From contig BGOH01000001.1 of assembly GCA_003569145.1 (NCBI GenBank), positions 310,001 through 374,000 on the forward strand: 64,000 nucleotides of DNA. The letters run 5' to 3'. A program made the translations under genes and the position numbers. Shown here one piece after another: positions 11,083 through 20,920 of this stretch. The notes under the pieces were generated by a model. That model ran no database searches, was not told the DNA's origin, and worked only from the letters and a program-made list of their open reading frames with translations. The DNA is from Clavibacter sp. (GTDB lineage Bacteria; Actinomycetota; Actinomycetes; Nanopelagicales; Nanopelagicaceae). Within the stretch, counting starts at the first letter, position 1; each line of letters begins with the position of its first letter.

Positions 11083-12405
11083 TTAGGCATATAGCTGGAC
11101 TGGATCTTCAAGAAGCTCAGTTATCAAAGCTGCGATCTGAGAGCGCTCAGAGCGGGTCAGCGTTACATGGGCAAAGAGAGGATGGCCCTTTAGAGACTCA
11201 ACAACGGCTACAACGCCATCATGGCGACCAACCCGCAGGTTATCCCTCTGGGCCACATCATGGGTGAGTACCACCCTTGAGCCCTGCCCGATTCGAGAGA
11301 GCACAGTTAATAAAACTCCGCGTTCTAGCGATTGAGCTTCATCGACAATTACAAAAGAGTCATGCAGTGAGCGGCCACGGATATGAGTTAGGGGCAGAAC
11401 CTCAATAAGTCCGCGATCTAAAATTTCTTCAATTACTTGGGCAGAGACCACAGCTCCTAGAGTGTCAAAGACTGCTTGCGCCCAAGGAGACATCTTCTCC
11501 CCTTCACTTCCTGGCAAGTATCCAAGCTCTTGTCCTCCCACTGGATAGAGCGGGCGGAAGACAATTATCTTTTTATGGAGGCGCCTTTCAAGAACTGCCT
11601 CAAGACCGGCGCAGAGTGCAAGAGCAGATTTTCCAGTTCCAGCCCTTCCTCCCAGGGAGACAATTCCAATCTCATTATCAAGGAGCAGATCAAGTGCTAT
11701 TCGCTGCTCGGCAGATCTGCCATGAATTCCAAATGCGCTCTTATCTCCCCTAACAAGTGAGAGAGTTTTATCGGCATTAACTCGTGCAAGAGCGCTGCCC
11801 TTTTCAGAGTGAAGCACTACTCCGGTGTGAACTGGAAGATCTTTAACTTCAGCAGCGCTTACCTTCTCACCCGAATAGAGAGCATCAATGGTTTTACTTC
11901 CAACGCTCACCTCAGCCATTCCAGTCCAACCGCTATTTGGCGCAAGCTCTGCGCGATACTCATCCGCGCTTACTCCAACTGATGATGCTTTAACTCTTAA
12001 AGGAAGATCTTTAGTAACTAGAACGACATCTTTTCCTTCACTTACTAAATTTCTAGCAACAGCCAAAATTCTTGAATCATTTGTGCCATCCCGCAAGAAT
12101 CCATGAGGCAGCGATGAAGTATCAGTATGGTTTAACTCAACTGAGAGAGTGCCGCCAGTTGCCGTGATTTTTAAGGGTTTATCGAGTCTTCCATGGGTAA
12201 TTCTTAAATCATCAAGCTTTCTTAAAGCTGCTCTAGCAAAGTATCCAAGCTCAGGATGATCTCGCTTTGATTCAAGTTCTCCGATTACCGCTATTGGAAT
12301 GATGATTTCATGCTCATCGAAGCGGAAGAAGGCGGAGGGGTCTGCTAACAGGACGCTGGTATCTAGAACGTAGGTCTTGCGACCTTCGGAGCTAGCGCGG
12401 GCCAC
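11083..12405 (-). CDS. PIN-PhoH fusion (PhoH2-type ATPase)
   Basis: N-terminal PIN domain ([12 protein letters not shown]), C-terminal PhoH ATPase ([28 protein letters not shown]). Confidence 0.92.
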   Translation of the reverse strand: MARASSEGRKTYVLDTSVLLADPSAFFRFDEHEIIIPIAVIGELESKRDHPELGYFARAALRKLDDLRITHGRLDKPLKITATGGTLSVELNHTDTSSLPHGFLRDGTNDSRILAVARNLVSEGKDVVLVTKDLPLRVKASSVGVSADEYRAELAPNSGWTGMAEVSVGSKTIDALYSGEKVSAAEVKDLPVHTGVVLHSEKGSALARVNADKTLSLVRGDKSAFGIHGRSAEQRIALDLLLDNEIGIVSLGGRAGTGKSALALCAGLEAVLERRLHKKIIVFRPLYPVGGQELGYLPGSEGEKMSPWAQAVFDTLGAVVSAQVIEEILDRGLIEVLPLTHIRGRSLHDSFVIVDEAQSLERGVLLTVLSRIGQGSRVVLTHDVAQRDNLRVGRHDGVVAVVESLKGHPLFAHVTLTRSERSQIAALITELLEDPVQLYA

Positions 12406-12546
12406 GGAACTCCTTGCTTATTCTGTTGTTATAGGGCTTTTTCCGCCTGAATTAGGCAGATTTGCCGGGGAAGTACCACGAGAAAAAGGTAAGTCCTAAA
12501 GGCTTTGAAATCACGCGACACGCTCAAGTTCAACTTGAGGTTTTAA

Positions 12547-13335
12547 CTACCTGCCGAGGCGCCGCTCTCTCATCGAATAGGCGCGAAGTGCTCGAAGAAA
12601 ATCTACCCGGCGAAAATCTGGCCAGTAAGCCTCGCAGAAATAAAATTCAGATTGATGGCTCTGCCAGAGCAGAAACCCGCCAAGTCTTTGCTCCCCAGAT
12701 GTTCTAATCACTAACTCAGGATCTGGTTGCCCTGCGGTGTAGAGATATTGATCTAGTGAATTAACGGTTAATTCATCTCTTATTTGCGTTAAATCTTTTC
12801 CAGAACTCTTTGCTGAATCCAGGTAGCTCTTGATTGCATCGACGATCTCAAGTCTTCCGCCATAGCCAATTGCTACATTAACTTTTAGGCCAGATATTCC
12901 TGCGCTCTGTTTCTCAATACGCTTTAGCTGCTCTTGAAGTTTTTCAGGAAGTAGTTCAAGAGAGCCCAAAACCTTGATACTCCATCTGCCAGTTTCGCCA
13001 AGGGACTCAACACTTGATCCAATAATCTGCATTAAAGAATCTAGCTCTTGGGGGCTTCGATTTAAATTATCACTTGATAGCAGCCATAGCGTCACTACAT
13101 CTATTTCAGTCTGCTCACACCAGGTCAGTAGCTCAATAATCTTGCTCGCCCCAGCTCTATGGCCATGAGCTGATGAGGTGTCACCATTTAGTGAAGGATT
13201 CTCTTTGGCCCATCTTCTATTGCCATCTAAAATCACTGCAATATGGCGCGGGGTCCTACTTAGATCAAGCTTTGCAAGTAAGCGCTTTTCATAGAGGGGA
13301 TAGAGCGCTGACTTGATTAGAGTTTTAGCTCTCAT
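12547..13335 (-). CDS. uppS: Isoprenyl transferase (polyprenyl diphosphate synthase)
   Basis: HIAVILDGNRRWAKE, RTSGEQRLGGFLLWQS, EFYFCEAYWPDF. Confidence 0.95.
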   Translation of the reverse strand: MRAKTLIKSALYPLYEKRLLAKLDLSRTPRHIAVILDGNRRWAKENPSLNGDTSSAHGHRAGASKIIELLTWCEQTEIDVVTLWLLSSDNLNRSPQELDSLMQIIGSSVESLGETGRWSIKVLGSLELLPEKLQEQLKRIEKQSAGISGLKVNVAIGYGGRLEIVDAIKSYLDSAKSSGKDLTQIRDELTVNSLDQYLYTAGQPDPELVIRTSGEQRLGGFLLWQSHQSEFYFCEAYWPDFRRVDFLRALRAYSMRERRLGR

Positions 13336-13637
13336 GAGAGGGGAAATTGCCTCATAACTCGCCGCTCAGCAATAAATGAAGCAATTGGAAGGGTTCCTGC
13401 CAAGATAAACAAAATCATTCGCTTGATCGTAAAGCGAGCCCTTGCGGTGAAGTGAATAGCTGCAAGGACATAGAAGGCATAGATATAGCCATGGACAAAG
13501 GGAATCCACTTAACTTTTGACTCTAAATCTGGATTATCAAGGAGATAGACCACTGGAAGCTCAACAAACCAGAGCAGAAGCGACATGATGCCAGCTGCTA
13601 CCGCCATGAAGCGATATCTCTTAATTACTCCGTTCAT
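13332..13637 (-). CDS. DUF3817 membrane protein
   Basis: 101 aa, KWIPFVHGYIYAFYVLAAI motif of DUF3817; overlaps uppS start. Confidence 0.85.
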   Translation of the reverse strand: MNGVIKRYRFMAVAAGIMSLLLWFVELPVVYLLDNPDLESKVKWIPFVHGYIYAFYVLAAIHFTARARFTIKRMILFILAGTLPIASFIAERRVMRQFPLS

Positions 13638-14334
13638 AGCCCTGCCTCTTTCGTGATACTTGATAGAAGGGTAAGAAAAGTACTACCAATGCCATGAGCC
13701 ACCAAATAACGACATAGGAGATATGTTGCCAGTAATAGCCAGGCACATTCGGCTTTGCTGGATCTAGCTCTGGGCGCTTTAGATCAATTTCTACCCCGTT
13801 AATTTTCTCACTTTGCGCTAGAACAAATCCATCGAAGAGTTTTTGCTCATAGCTTGAGACCAATAGCGCAGGATCAATTCTGCTCAACTTTGATGAAGCC
13901 TTCTCCGCTCGATCATCAAATTGTCTATTAAAGAGCCGTCCGGTAATTTCAACGCTACCAATGGGAAGTTCTGAATTAGAAATACTTCGCACTACCAATA
14001 TCGCTCCACCTGAATCAACTTCTAATAGGCCAACAATCCAATCTGCTTTAACTCCAGATTTATCTTCTTGGTTAGGGGCAATGTATTGCTCAAGATATCT
14101 TCCACTGAAGCGAACTATTTGATTAATTGAGTCATCACTTAGATTCTCACCAGGGATCGCTACCTGCGATAGGTTGATTATTGGTCTTTCGATATAAGGC
14201 TTTTGTAGTTCTTGAAACTCCCCTGCCCGATCTAATTGCCAAAAGCCAAGTCTTATAAAAGTTGCACAGAGAATAAGAACTATAAAAGCTGCGCCAACTT
14301 TGCTCGGCAACTCCCTCTTACTTATTTTCATCAT
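13621..14334 (-). CDS. SURF1 family cytochrome oxidase biogenesis protein
   Basis: LGFWQLDRAGEFQ at N-terminus, C-terminal TM region HISYVVIWWLMALVVLFLPFY. Confidence 0.88.
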   Translation of the reverse strand: MMKISKRELPSKVGAAFIVLILCATFIRLGFWQLDRAGEFQELQKPYIERPIINLSQVAIPGENLSDDSINQIVRFSGRYLEQYIAPNQEDKSGVKADWIVGLLEVDSGGAILVVRSISNSELPIGSVEITGRLFNRQFDDRAEKASSKLSRIDPALLVSSYEQKLFDGFVLAQSEKINGVEIDLKRPELDPAKPNVPGYYWQHISYVVIWWLMALVVLFLPFYQVSRKRQGYERSN

Positions 14335-14461
14335 TTAGGCGACGCTGATCCATCCTCTTCCAGCGTTTATAGAAACTTCTAAGCAAGAAAACTGTGGCAA
14401 GAGTTAGAAATATCATCGTCATTGAGCCTGCAATGCCGGCGTCATAAACTGTTGCTTCCAT
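14318..14461 (-). CDS. Small single-TM hypothetical protein (47 aa)
   Basis: MEATVYDAGIAGSMTMIFLTLATVFLLRSFYKRWKRMDQRR; truncated from the longer listed ORF to avoid the divergent DUF4307 gene. Confidence 0.5.
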   Translation of the reverse strand: MEATVYDAGIAGSMTMIFLTLATVFLLRSFYKRWKRMDQRRLNDENK

Positions 14462-14475
14462 GTAATCATTCTCCC

Positions 14476-14892
14476 ATGAGTCAGCAGATAGGCGGCAACG
14501 AAGAGTTTCTTGCCCAGCGCTATGGGAAAAAGGGCTCAAATACCTGGCGCTATATCGCAGCGCTGCTTCTGCTGACAGCTCTTCCTTGGTTGATCTGGAG
14601 CGCCTGGCATCATTCAAATCCACAGATTCGCGTTACTTTAATAAGTTTTCAAAATGAGCAAGATAATTCAATCGATATCACCTATTTGATTCAAAGGCGA
14701 GATCCATCTCTTGCCTTAAATTGCACTTTGATTGCTCGGGATTTTGATAAGAATGTGGTGGGAGAAGTTGAAGTAGCAATCCCTAGTTCAAGCCAAGGCT
14801 CCCTAAGTCGAAATGACACGATTCCAACCCGGTTAAGGGCGGTTAATGCTTCAGTTCAAAGATGTGATGCAATTGATCTAAAAGGTAAGTAA
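14476..14892 (+). CDS. DUF4307 family protein
   Basis: AQRYGK..., single TM followed by immunoglobulin-like domain; start moved to MSQQIGG. Confidence 0.8.
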   Translation: MSQQIGGNEEFLAQRYGKKGSNTWRYIAALLLLTALPWLIWSAWHHSNPQIRVTLISFQNEQDNSIDITYLIQRRDPSLALNCTLIARDFDKNVVGEVEVAIPSSSQGSLSRNDTIPTRLRAVNASVQRCDAIDLKGK

Positions 14893-14903
14893 CCTCTGCG
14901 CCT

Positions 14904-15377
14904 ATGAGTAAGAGTTGGTTGACCCAGGAAGCTGCAGATCGACTATCTGCTGAGCTAGCAAACCTTGAAACAACTGGTCGCTCTGAGATCATTAAGAAGA
15001 TTGAAGCAGCAAGAGCTGAAGGTGATCTAAAAGAAAATGGCGGCTATCACGCAGCTCGTGAAGAACAAGGCAAGATTGAAGCTCGCATCCGACAACTAAA
15101 ACACATGTTGGAAAATGCGGAGATTGGAACTGCGCCAAATAACGCAGATGGTTTGATCTCACCTGGCATGAGAGTAACTGTTGAAATCATGGGCGATGAA
15201 ATGGAATTTCTACTTGGCTCAAGAGAGATTTCCTCTGGCGATTTAGATGTCTATAGCGAGAAGTCCCCGCTTGGAGCTGCAGTGATGGGCGCAAAGATTG
15301 GAGATACTAAAACCTATAACGCGCCAAATGGGAAAACTATCTCCGTAAAAATTTTAAAGGCAGAGGTCTACAGCTAA
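14904..15377 (+). CDS. greA: Transcription elongation factor GreA
   Basis: WLTQEAADRLSAELANL, EARAEGDLKENGGYHAAREEQG. Confidence 0.95.
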   Translation: MSKSWLTQEAADRLSAELANLETTGRSEIIKKIEAARAEGDLKENGGYHAAREEQGKIEARIRQLKHMLENAEIGTAPNNADGLISPGMRVTVEIMGDEMEFLLGSREISSGDLDVYSEKSPLGAAVMGAKIGDTKTYNAPNGKTISVKILKAEVYS

Positions 15378-16181
15378 TTACTTTGAAGCAGTGTTAATGT
15401 ATTTACGAACACTCAAAGGAATGAAAATAGCCATAATAATCACCATATAAATCAAGGACATTTCCAAGGGATTCTGGCTAGGCCAGGAATTAGCGGTAAC
15501 GCCAAAGATATTCTGAAGCCCAAATAGCTCTCTGCATCCAGCAACCATTGTTGAAACTGGGTTCCATTCCGCAAAGTACTGCAGCGCTTTTGGCATTCCA
15601 GTAGTTGGAGCAAAGGCATTTGAAAGGAAGGTGAGGGGAAATACCGCAATAAAGACCGCAGCATTGGCAACCCGAGCAGAGCGAACTGAAAGGCCAATTA
15701 AGACTCCAACCCAGGCCATTGCAAAACCAAATAGCAGAAGGAATGCAAAGCCAAGTAAAACGTTGAATAGTCCAGAAGATGGACGCCACCCAACGGCATA
15801 TCCAGCAAGCCCCATAACTGCCAACACCACAATGTTGAGTGCGCCATCACCAAGAGTTCTTCCAAAGACAACAGCAGATCTTGAGATTGGAAGTGATCTA
15901 AAACGATCAATTAAACCTTTCTGCATATCCTCAGCAAGACCAACTGCAGTTCCTGCCAGGGTAAAAGCCACTGTTTGAACGAAGATTCCAGGCATAAGCA
16001 GTTGCACATAATCCACCCCAGGAATTCCAGTTGAGATGGAGCCACCAAAAACATATCTAAATAACAAAACAAACATTACTGGTTGAATAGTTGAGAAAAT
16101 TAAGACTTCGGGAACTCGAATTAATTGCAGGAGTTGGCGCTTGGTGATAATTAGTGAATCTGAGACTGCGTACTTGATCAC
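15378..16181 (-). CDS. ABC-2 type (DrrB-like) transporter permease
   Basis: 267 aa polytopic, RFRSLPISRSAVVFGRTLGD; overlaps upstream ATPase by 4 nt. Confidence 0.92.
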   Translation of the reverse strand: MIKYAVSDSLIITKRQLLQLIRVPEVLIFSTIQPVMFVLLFRYVFGGSISTGIPGVDYVQLLMPGIFVQTVAFTLAGTAVGLAEDMQKGLIDRFRSLPISRSAVVFGRTLGDGALNIVVLAVMGLAGYAVGWRPSSGLFNVLLGFAFLLLFGFAMAWVGVLIGLSVRSARVANAAVFIAVFPLTFLSNAFAPTTGMPKALQYFAEWNPVSTMVAGCRELFGLQNIFGVTANSWPSQNPLEMSLIYMVIIMAIFIPLSVRKYINTASK

Positions 16182-17170
16182 TTTCTCCTGCCTCTCTTTT
16201 GTGCTGCTTCTAACTCTTCAGACTTCTTCTCTTCCGCTACATGGCCAGTCAGCGCAATAAAGACATCATCAAGTGATGGTCTCTTAAGCGCAATATCCAA
16301 AGGGTGAATTCCTAAATCATCAAGTGAGCGAACCGCCTCAATTAAGGCCCTAGAGCCAGTAGTAACGGGCGCTGAGACTTGGCGAGAACCCTCTTCCACT
16401 AACACTTTTCCGCCGCTGACTTTGCCAACGATTTCTGCCACCTGCTTTAAGTCTTTGGCCTCGGCAACAATCTCTAGGCGTTCTCCGCCAACTTCCTTCT
16501 TTAATTGATCTGAAGTGCCTCTTGCAATAACTTTTCCTTGATCTATAACAGCAATCTCATCTGCAAGCTGATCAGCTTCCTCCAAGTATTGAGTGGTGAG
16601 AAGCAAAGTTGTTCCATCTTTAACTAGTCCTTGAATTACTTCCCACATCTCAATTCGACCTCTGGGATCAAGGCCAGTTGTTGGTTCATCAAGAAATAGA
16701 ATTTTTGGTTTAACGATTAGAGAGGCAGCAAGATCTAATCTTCTTCTCATTCCACCTGAGTAAGTTTTAATTGGGCGCTTGGCAGCATCAGTTAGCGAGA
16801 ACTGCTCGAGTAATTCAGTAGCACGCTTCTTTGAAGCTGCAGGCGAGAGATGATAGAGGCGGCTAAACATCGTTAAGTTATCCCAGCCAGTTAACGTTTC
16901 ATCAACTGCGGCATATTGACCTGATAATCCAATTACCTCACGTACTTTGCCTGGATCTTTAATTACATCAATGCCAGCGACGCTCGCTTTTCCTGAATCT
17001 GGAGTTAGAAGAGTTGCCAATATTCTGACCGTAGTTGTTTTTCCAGCTCCATTTGGACCAAGAACTCCAAGAACTGTTCCCTCTTCGACTTCAAGGCTCA
17101 AGCCATCTAAAGCTCTTACTTTGCCCTTGTCGTAGGTTTTGATCAGATTCTCTGCTATTACTGCCTTCAT
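16178..17170 (-). CDS. ABC transporter ATP-binding protein (daunorubicin-resistance DrrA-like)
   Basis: GPNGAGKTTTVRILATLL, YSGGMRRRLDLAASL, LFLDEPTTGLDP. Confidence 0.95.
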   Translation of the reverse strand: MKAVIAENLIKTYDKGKVRALDGLSLEVEEGTVLGVLGPNGAGKTTTVRILATLLTPDSGKASVAGIDVIKDPGKVREVIGLSGQYAAVDETLTGWDNLTMFSRLYHLSPAASKKRATELLEQFSLTDAAKRPIKTYSGGMRRRLDLAASLIVKPKILFLDEPTTGLDPRGRIEMWEVIQGLVKDGTTLLLTTQYLEEADQLADEIAVIDQGKVIARGTSDQLKKEVGGERLEIVAEAKDLKQVAEIVGKVSGGKVLVEEGSRQVSAPVTTGSRALIEAVRSLDDLGIHPLDIALKRPSLDDVFIALTGHVAEEKKSEELEAAQKRGRRK

Positions 17171-17237
17171 TGTCTAAATAGTAGTATTCTTAGCCTTAAT
17201 TCTCAATTTCATTTAAAATTTCGCAGCGAAGGAACTC

Positions 17238-18846
17238 ATGCAAAGAAGTAAAAAAGTTGATCATTCCAGGCCCCTAACACATCGTGAAATTCTAATAATT
17301 ATGAGCAGTCTGATGACTGGAATGTTGCTTGCTGCCCTTGATCAAACAATCGTTTCTACAGCTTTAAAACGAATCGTCGAAGACTTTAATGGATTAAATC
17401 ATTACTCTTGGGTTGTTACAGCCTATCTGCTGACGTCGACAGCTTCCACTCCCCTTTATGGAAAAATCTCAGATCTCTATGGTCGTCGCTCGGTATACCA
17501 ATTTGCCATAACGATCTTTTTGCTTGGTTCTTTTTTAGCTGGCGCATCAACTTCAATGGAACAGTTGATTGCAACGCGCGCTCTTCAAGGGTTAGGCGCT
17601 GGCGGTCTGATGGCTCTATCTTTCGTTATTGTTGGCGATATTGTTTCACCTAGAGACCGAGGTAAGTATCAGGGTTTATTTGGAGCGGTCTGGGGTATCT
17701 CATCTGTGGCTGGTCCCTTACTTGGTGGATTCTTCTCTGATCAAGCAAGTATCTTGGGGTTACTGGTTGGCGTTGGATTTTTTACATAAATTTACCTTTT
17801 GGTCTACTTGCACTAGCAATAACAGCCAAAGTTCTACATATTCCTCGAGTAAAACGAGATCATAAAATTGATTATTTGGGCGCCATGCTTTAGTTGCTTC
17901 AGTTGTTTTGCTACTTGTCGGACTATCAGTTTTTGGACCTGAAAATGGATGGACCAATACTCGAACACTCGCTTCAATCCTTGGTGGCGTTCTTCTGGCA
18001 ACGTTATTTGTTATTTGGGAAGGAAAGGCGATCGAGCCCATTTTGCCTCTAGAGTTATTTAAAAATAAGACATTTACATTGACATCGATTATCGGATTTA
18101 TTATCGGTGCTGGGATGTTTGGCGCAATAGTCATGCTGCCACTTTATCTACAGATTATTCAGCAGAACTCTGCGACCTCGGCCGGCTTAAAGTTGATACC
18201 TTTAATGGTAGGAATATTATTTTTTACTGTTACAAGTGGCCGCATGATTACCAAAACTGGAAAATATAAGAAATATCCAATTGTAGGTTCTCTAATGATG
18301 AGCTTTGGTATTTTCTTAATGAGTACTGCAAAAGTGGACACGCCTTATTGGCAAATTGCAATCTATGCACTAATCATTGGTGGTGGCCTTGGCCTGTGTA
18401 TGCAGACTATTGTTATTGCTCTTCAGAATGCTGTTGAATTCAAAGACTTGGGGATTGCAACTTCTTCTAATACTTTTTTCCGCACCCTGGGTGGAGCATT
18501 TGGTACAGCAATATTTGGGACAATTTTTAGTTCACAAGTAACAAAGAATTTAAAGTCCAACCTTGCTGAACTTGCTTCTACAAATTCTGATCAGCTTGCA
18601 AACCTTGATGCAGGTTTACTCAAGACGCTTAGTAACAATACTCAGATGATTTCCTCGCTCCCTGCTCAAGTGCAAACCACCGTATTAGAGGCTTTCTCAG
18701 GAGCATTTCACGGTGTGTTTATGTTTGCTTTTCCAATTGTGGCAGTGGCATTTTTCTTTGCAATTGCACTCGAAGAAAAACCTCTACAGGATAGCGCCGA
18801 TTATGCAACGGCTCGTAGAGCTGCTGCTAGCGAATCTAATGGATGA
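17238..18846 (+). pseudogene. DHA2-type MFS multidrug exporter, disrupted by a 17-nt insertion and a 1-nt deletion (or sequence errors)
   Basis: ORFs 17238-17789 and 17908-18846 are halves of one transporter; the missing segment ([42 protein letters not shown]) is present in a third frame. Confidence 0.85.
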
Positions 18847-20074
18847 GGCAAAAAATTACCTTTAATTCACCATTCAAGGCCTTCCAAAGGAAGTGGCAGT
18901 TCTAACCGCCATATCTTTTCTTGTCGCTGTTGGATTTGGCCTAATAATTCCTGCCATACCAATCTTTGCAAAGTCTTTTGGTGTATCTAATACTTTGATT
19001 GGTTTGATTATTTCCTCCTTTGCGATAATGCGACTTGTTTCAGGCCTATTTTCTGGAAAATTAGTTGACAGATATGGCGAGCGTTTGGTCTTGGGCTTGG
19101 GTCTATTTATGGTCTCTATTTTTACTTTGATCTCTGGCTTGGCTCAGAGTTATGAACAACTCCTGATTTTTAGGGCGGCTGGAGGACTTGGATCATCGAT
19201 GTTCTCCGTTTCAGCTGGAGCATTAATTCTTAGGGTGGTTTCAGATAATCAGCGGGGTCGAGCGCAATCGCTTTATAACGGCGGATTCATTGCCGGAGGT
19301 GTGGCTGGTCCCGCATTTGGTGGTGCCTTAATTGCACTCTCTCCCAGAGCACCATTTTTTATTTACTCCGGATTATTGATAGCAGCCGGGACTGTCTCCT
19401 TGATATTCCTGCATGAAAGTAGGTTAGGTGCAAAAGTTGAGCAGACTAAAGAAGGACGTGCCCTAACAATTAAAGAAGCGCTAGCAATCAAGCCTTACCT
19501 TTACTCACTATTTTTAGCATTTCTAGGAAGCTGGATTCTATTTGGTATGCGCTCCTCTATCCTGCCACTTTTTGTAGTGGAGGATCTAAAGGCAAGTCCA
19601 TCACTTGTTGGCTTAAGTTTTACAGTAGCGCTTATCGCACAGGGTTCGGTGATGGTAAGGGCTGGAAAACATTCTGATAAAAATGGTAGAAAACCTGTAA
19701 TCCTTACTGGATTTTCTATCGTAATGGCATCTTTAATAATTCTAACTCTTGCTAGTAATGTCACAATTTATTTAATCGCAATGATTGTTATGGGCCTTGG
19801 CGCGGGCTTTGCTGCATCTGCTGGCGCAATTGTTGGCGATGTAATCAAAGGAAAGAGTGGAAAGGTTTACGCCTTCTGGCAGATGTCTGGAGATGCCGGA
19901 ATGATGGTTGGACCGGTATTACTGGGCTTTATCTCAGATGCTTTCTCTTATCGAACTGCGATAGGAGTAAGTGCTGCAGTGTTTTCACTTGCAATTATTG
20001 TGGCGCTAAAAATCCCCGAGACAAATTCTGCTCATCTCGGGGATTCTAGGAAACCTCCTATAAATGAGGTCTAA
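18843..20074 (+). CDS. MFS transporter; open from GTG 18893, but ancestral start probably ATG 18843 with a 1-nt frameshift near 18882
   Basis: Long intact frame 18893-20074 (12-TM MFS). ATGA overlap at 18843-18846 encodes MRQKITFNSPFKA..., which rejoins PKEVAVLTAISF in another frame. Confidence 0.75.
20011..20045. terminator. Perfect 11-bp inverted repeat, candidate bidirectional terminator inside the 3' end of the MFS gene
   Basis: AATCCCCGAGA-13 nt-TCTCGGGGATT, just before convergent stops at 20074/20075. Confidence 0.6.
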
Positions 20075-20869
20075 TTAATCATTTCCGCGAAGTATTGAGA
20101 TCAAGCGCAATACCTCTAGATATAGCCAGACCATAGTCATCAATAGTCCAAAGCCAGCTCGCCAAGATTCCTCTTGTGGCACTCCAGCTCTTACGCCCTC
20201 TTCAATCTGATCAAAGTCAAGAATTAAGAAGAAGGATGCAATGGCAACTCCTGCAACAGCAAGAAGAGGTCCAAAGCCGCTGAGACCATATAGTCCTGCT
20301 CCGCCGCCAAGTCCAAAGAATGATCCAATTAAGCTTCCAAGTGCTAGAACTAGATAACCAATTGCAGCACCAAGAAGCATTCTGGTGAATTTAGGAGTTA
20401 CGCGAAGGCGTCCACTCTTATAAAGAGTAAGCATTCCAATAAATGCTGCAGCAGTTGCAACGATTGCTTGCTGAACAATTCCAGGATAGAAGAGTTCATA
20501 GGTCTTGCTAATTATTCCAAGAACTAAACCTTGGCAGAGCGCATAAGCTAAATAAACTCCAGGACGAATCGTCTTACTAAAAATTCCAATCATGGCCGTT
20601 ACTAATCCACCAACAAAGCCAAGAAGAAGTAAGCCGCCACCAAGATTGAAATACCAAGCAGCTGCACCAACAAGTGCTGAGGTTCCAAAGAGCATTCCGC
20701 TTCTTGCAACAACATCATCCATGGTCATGCGACCAGTGCGAAGTGATGAAGCAGCAGGAGCGTTAAAGCTCTGCTCTAGATTATCTTGCGGGAAGTTATC
20801 CATAGCGGCATAACCTCTACGGCCCTTCTCACCAAATGCCTTACCAAGTACTGGGTTGGAACTATTCAT
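20075..20869 (-). CDS. Bax inhibitor-1/YccA family membrane protein
   Basis: 264 aa, 7 TM; C-terminal FFLILDFDQIEEGV...WRAGFGLLMTMVWLYLEVLRLISIL. Confidence 0.93.
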   Translation of the reverse strand: MNSSNPVLGKAFGEKGRRGYAAMDNFPQDNLEQSFNAPAASSLRTGRMTMDDVVARSGMLFGTSALVGAAAWYFNLGGGLLLLGFVGGLVTAMIGIFSKTIRPGVYLAYALCQGLVLGIISKTYELFYPGIVQQAIVATAAAFIGMLTLYKSGRLRVTPKFTRMLLGAAIGYLVLALGSLIGSFFGLGGGAGLYGLSGFGPLLAVAGVAIASFFLILDFDQIEEGVRAGVPQEESWRAGFGLLMTMVWLYLEVLRLISILRGND

Positions 20870-20920
20870 CTCTCTCCTTTTGTAGTTCTAACTACCCATT
20901 ATGAACTTTTTTTTAATGCG

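Noticed and set aside
10871-11083. ydaO/c-di-AMP riboswitch upstream of the transglycosylase
   Set aside because: I could not match the conserved ydaO core by eye on the minus strand; kept only as an unexplained long 5' region.
12462-12707. 81-aa plus-strand ORF over the uppS 3' end
   Set aside because: Overlaps well-supported uppS C-terminus on the other strand; composition not protein-like.
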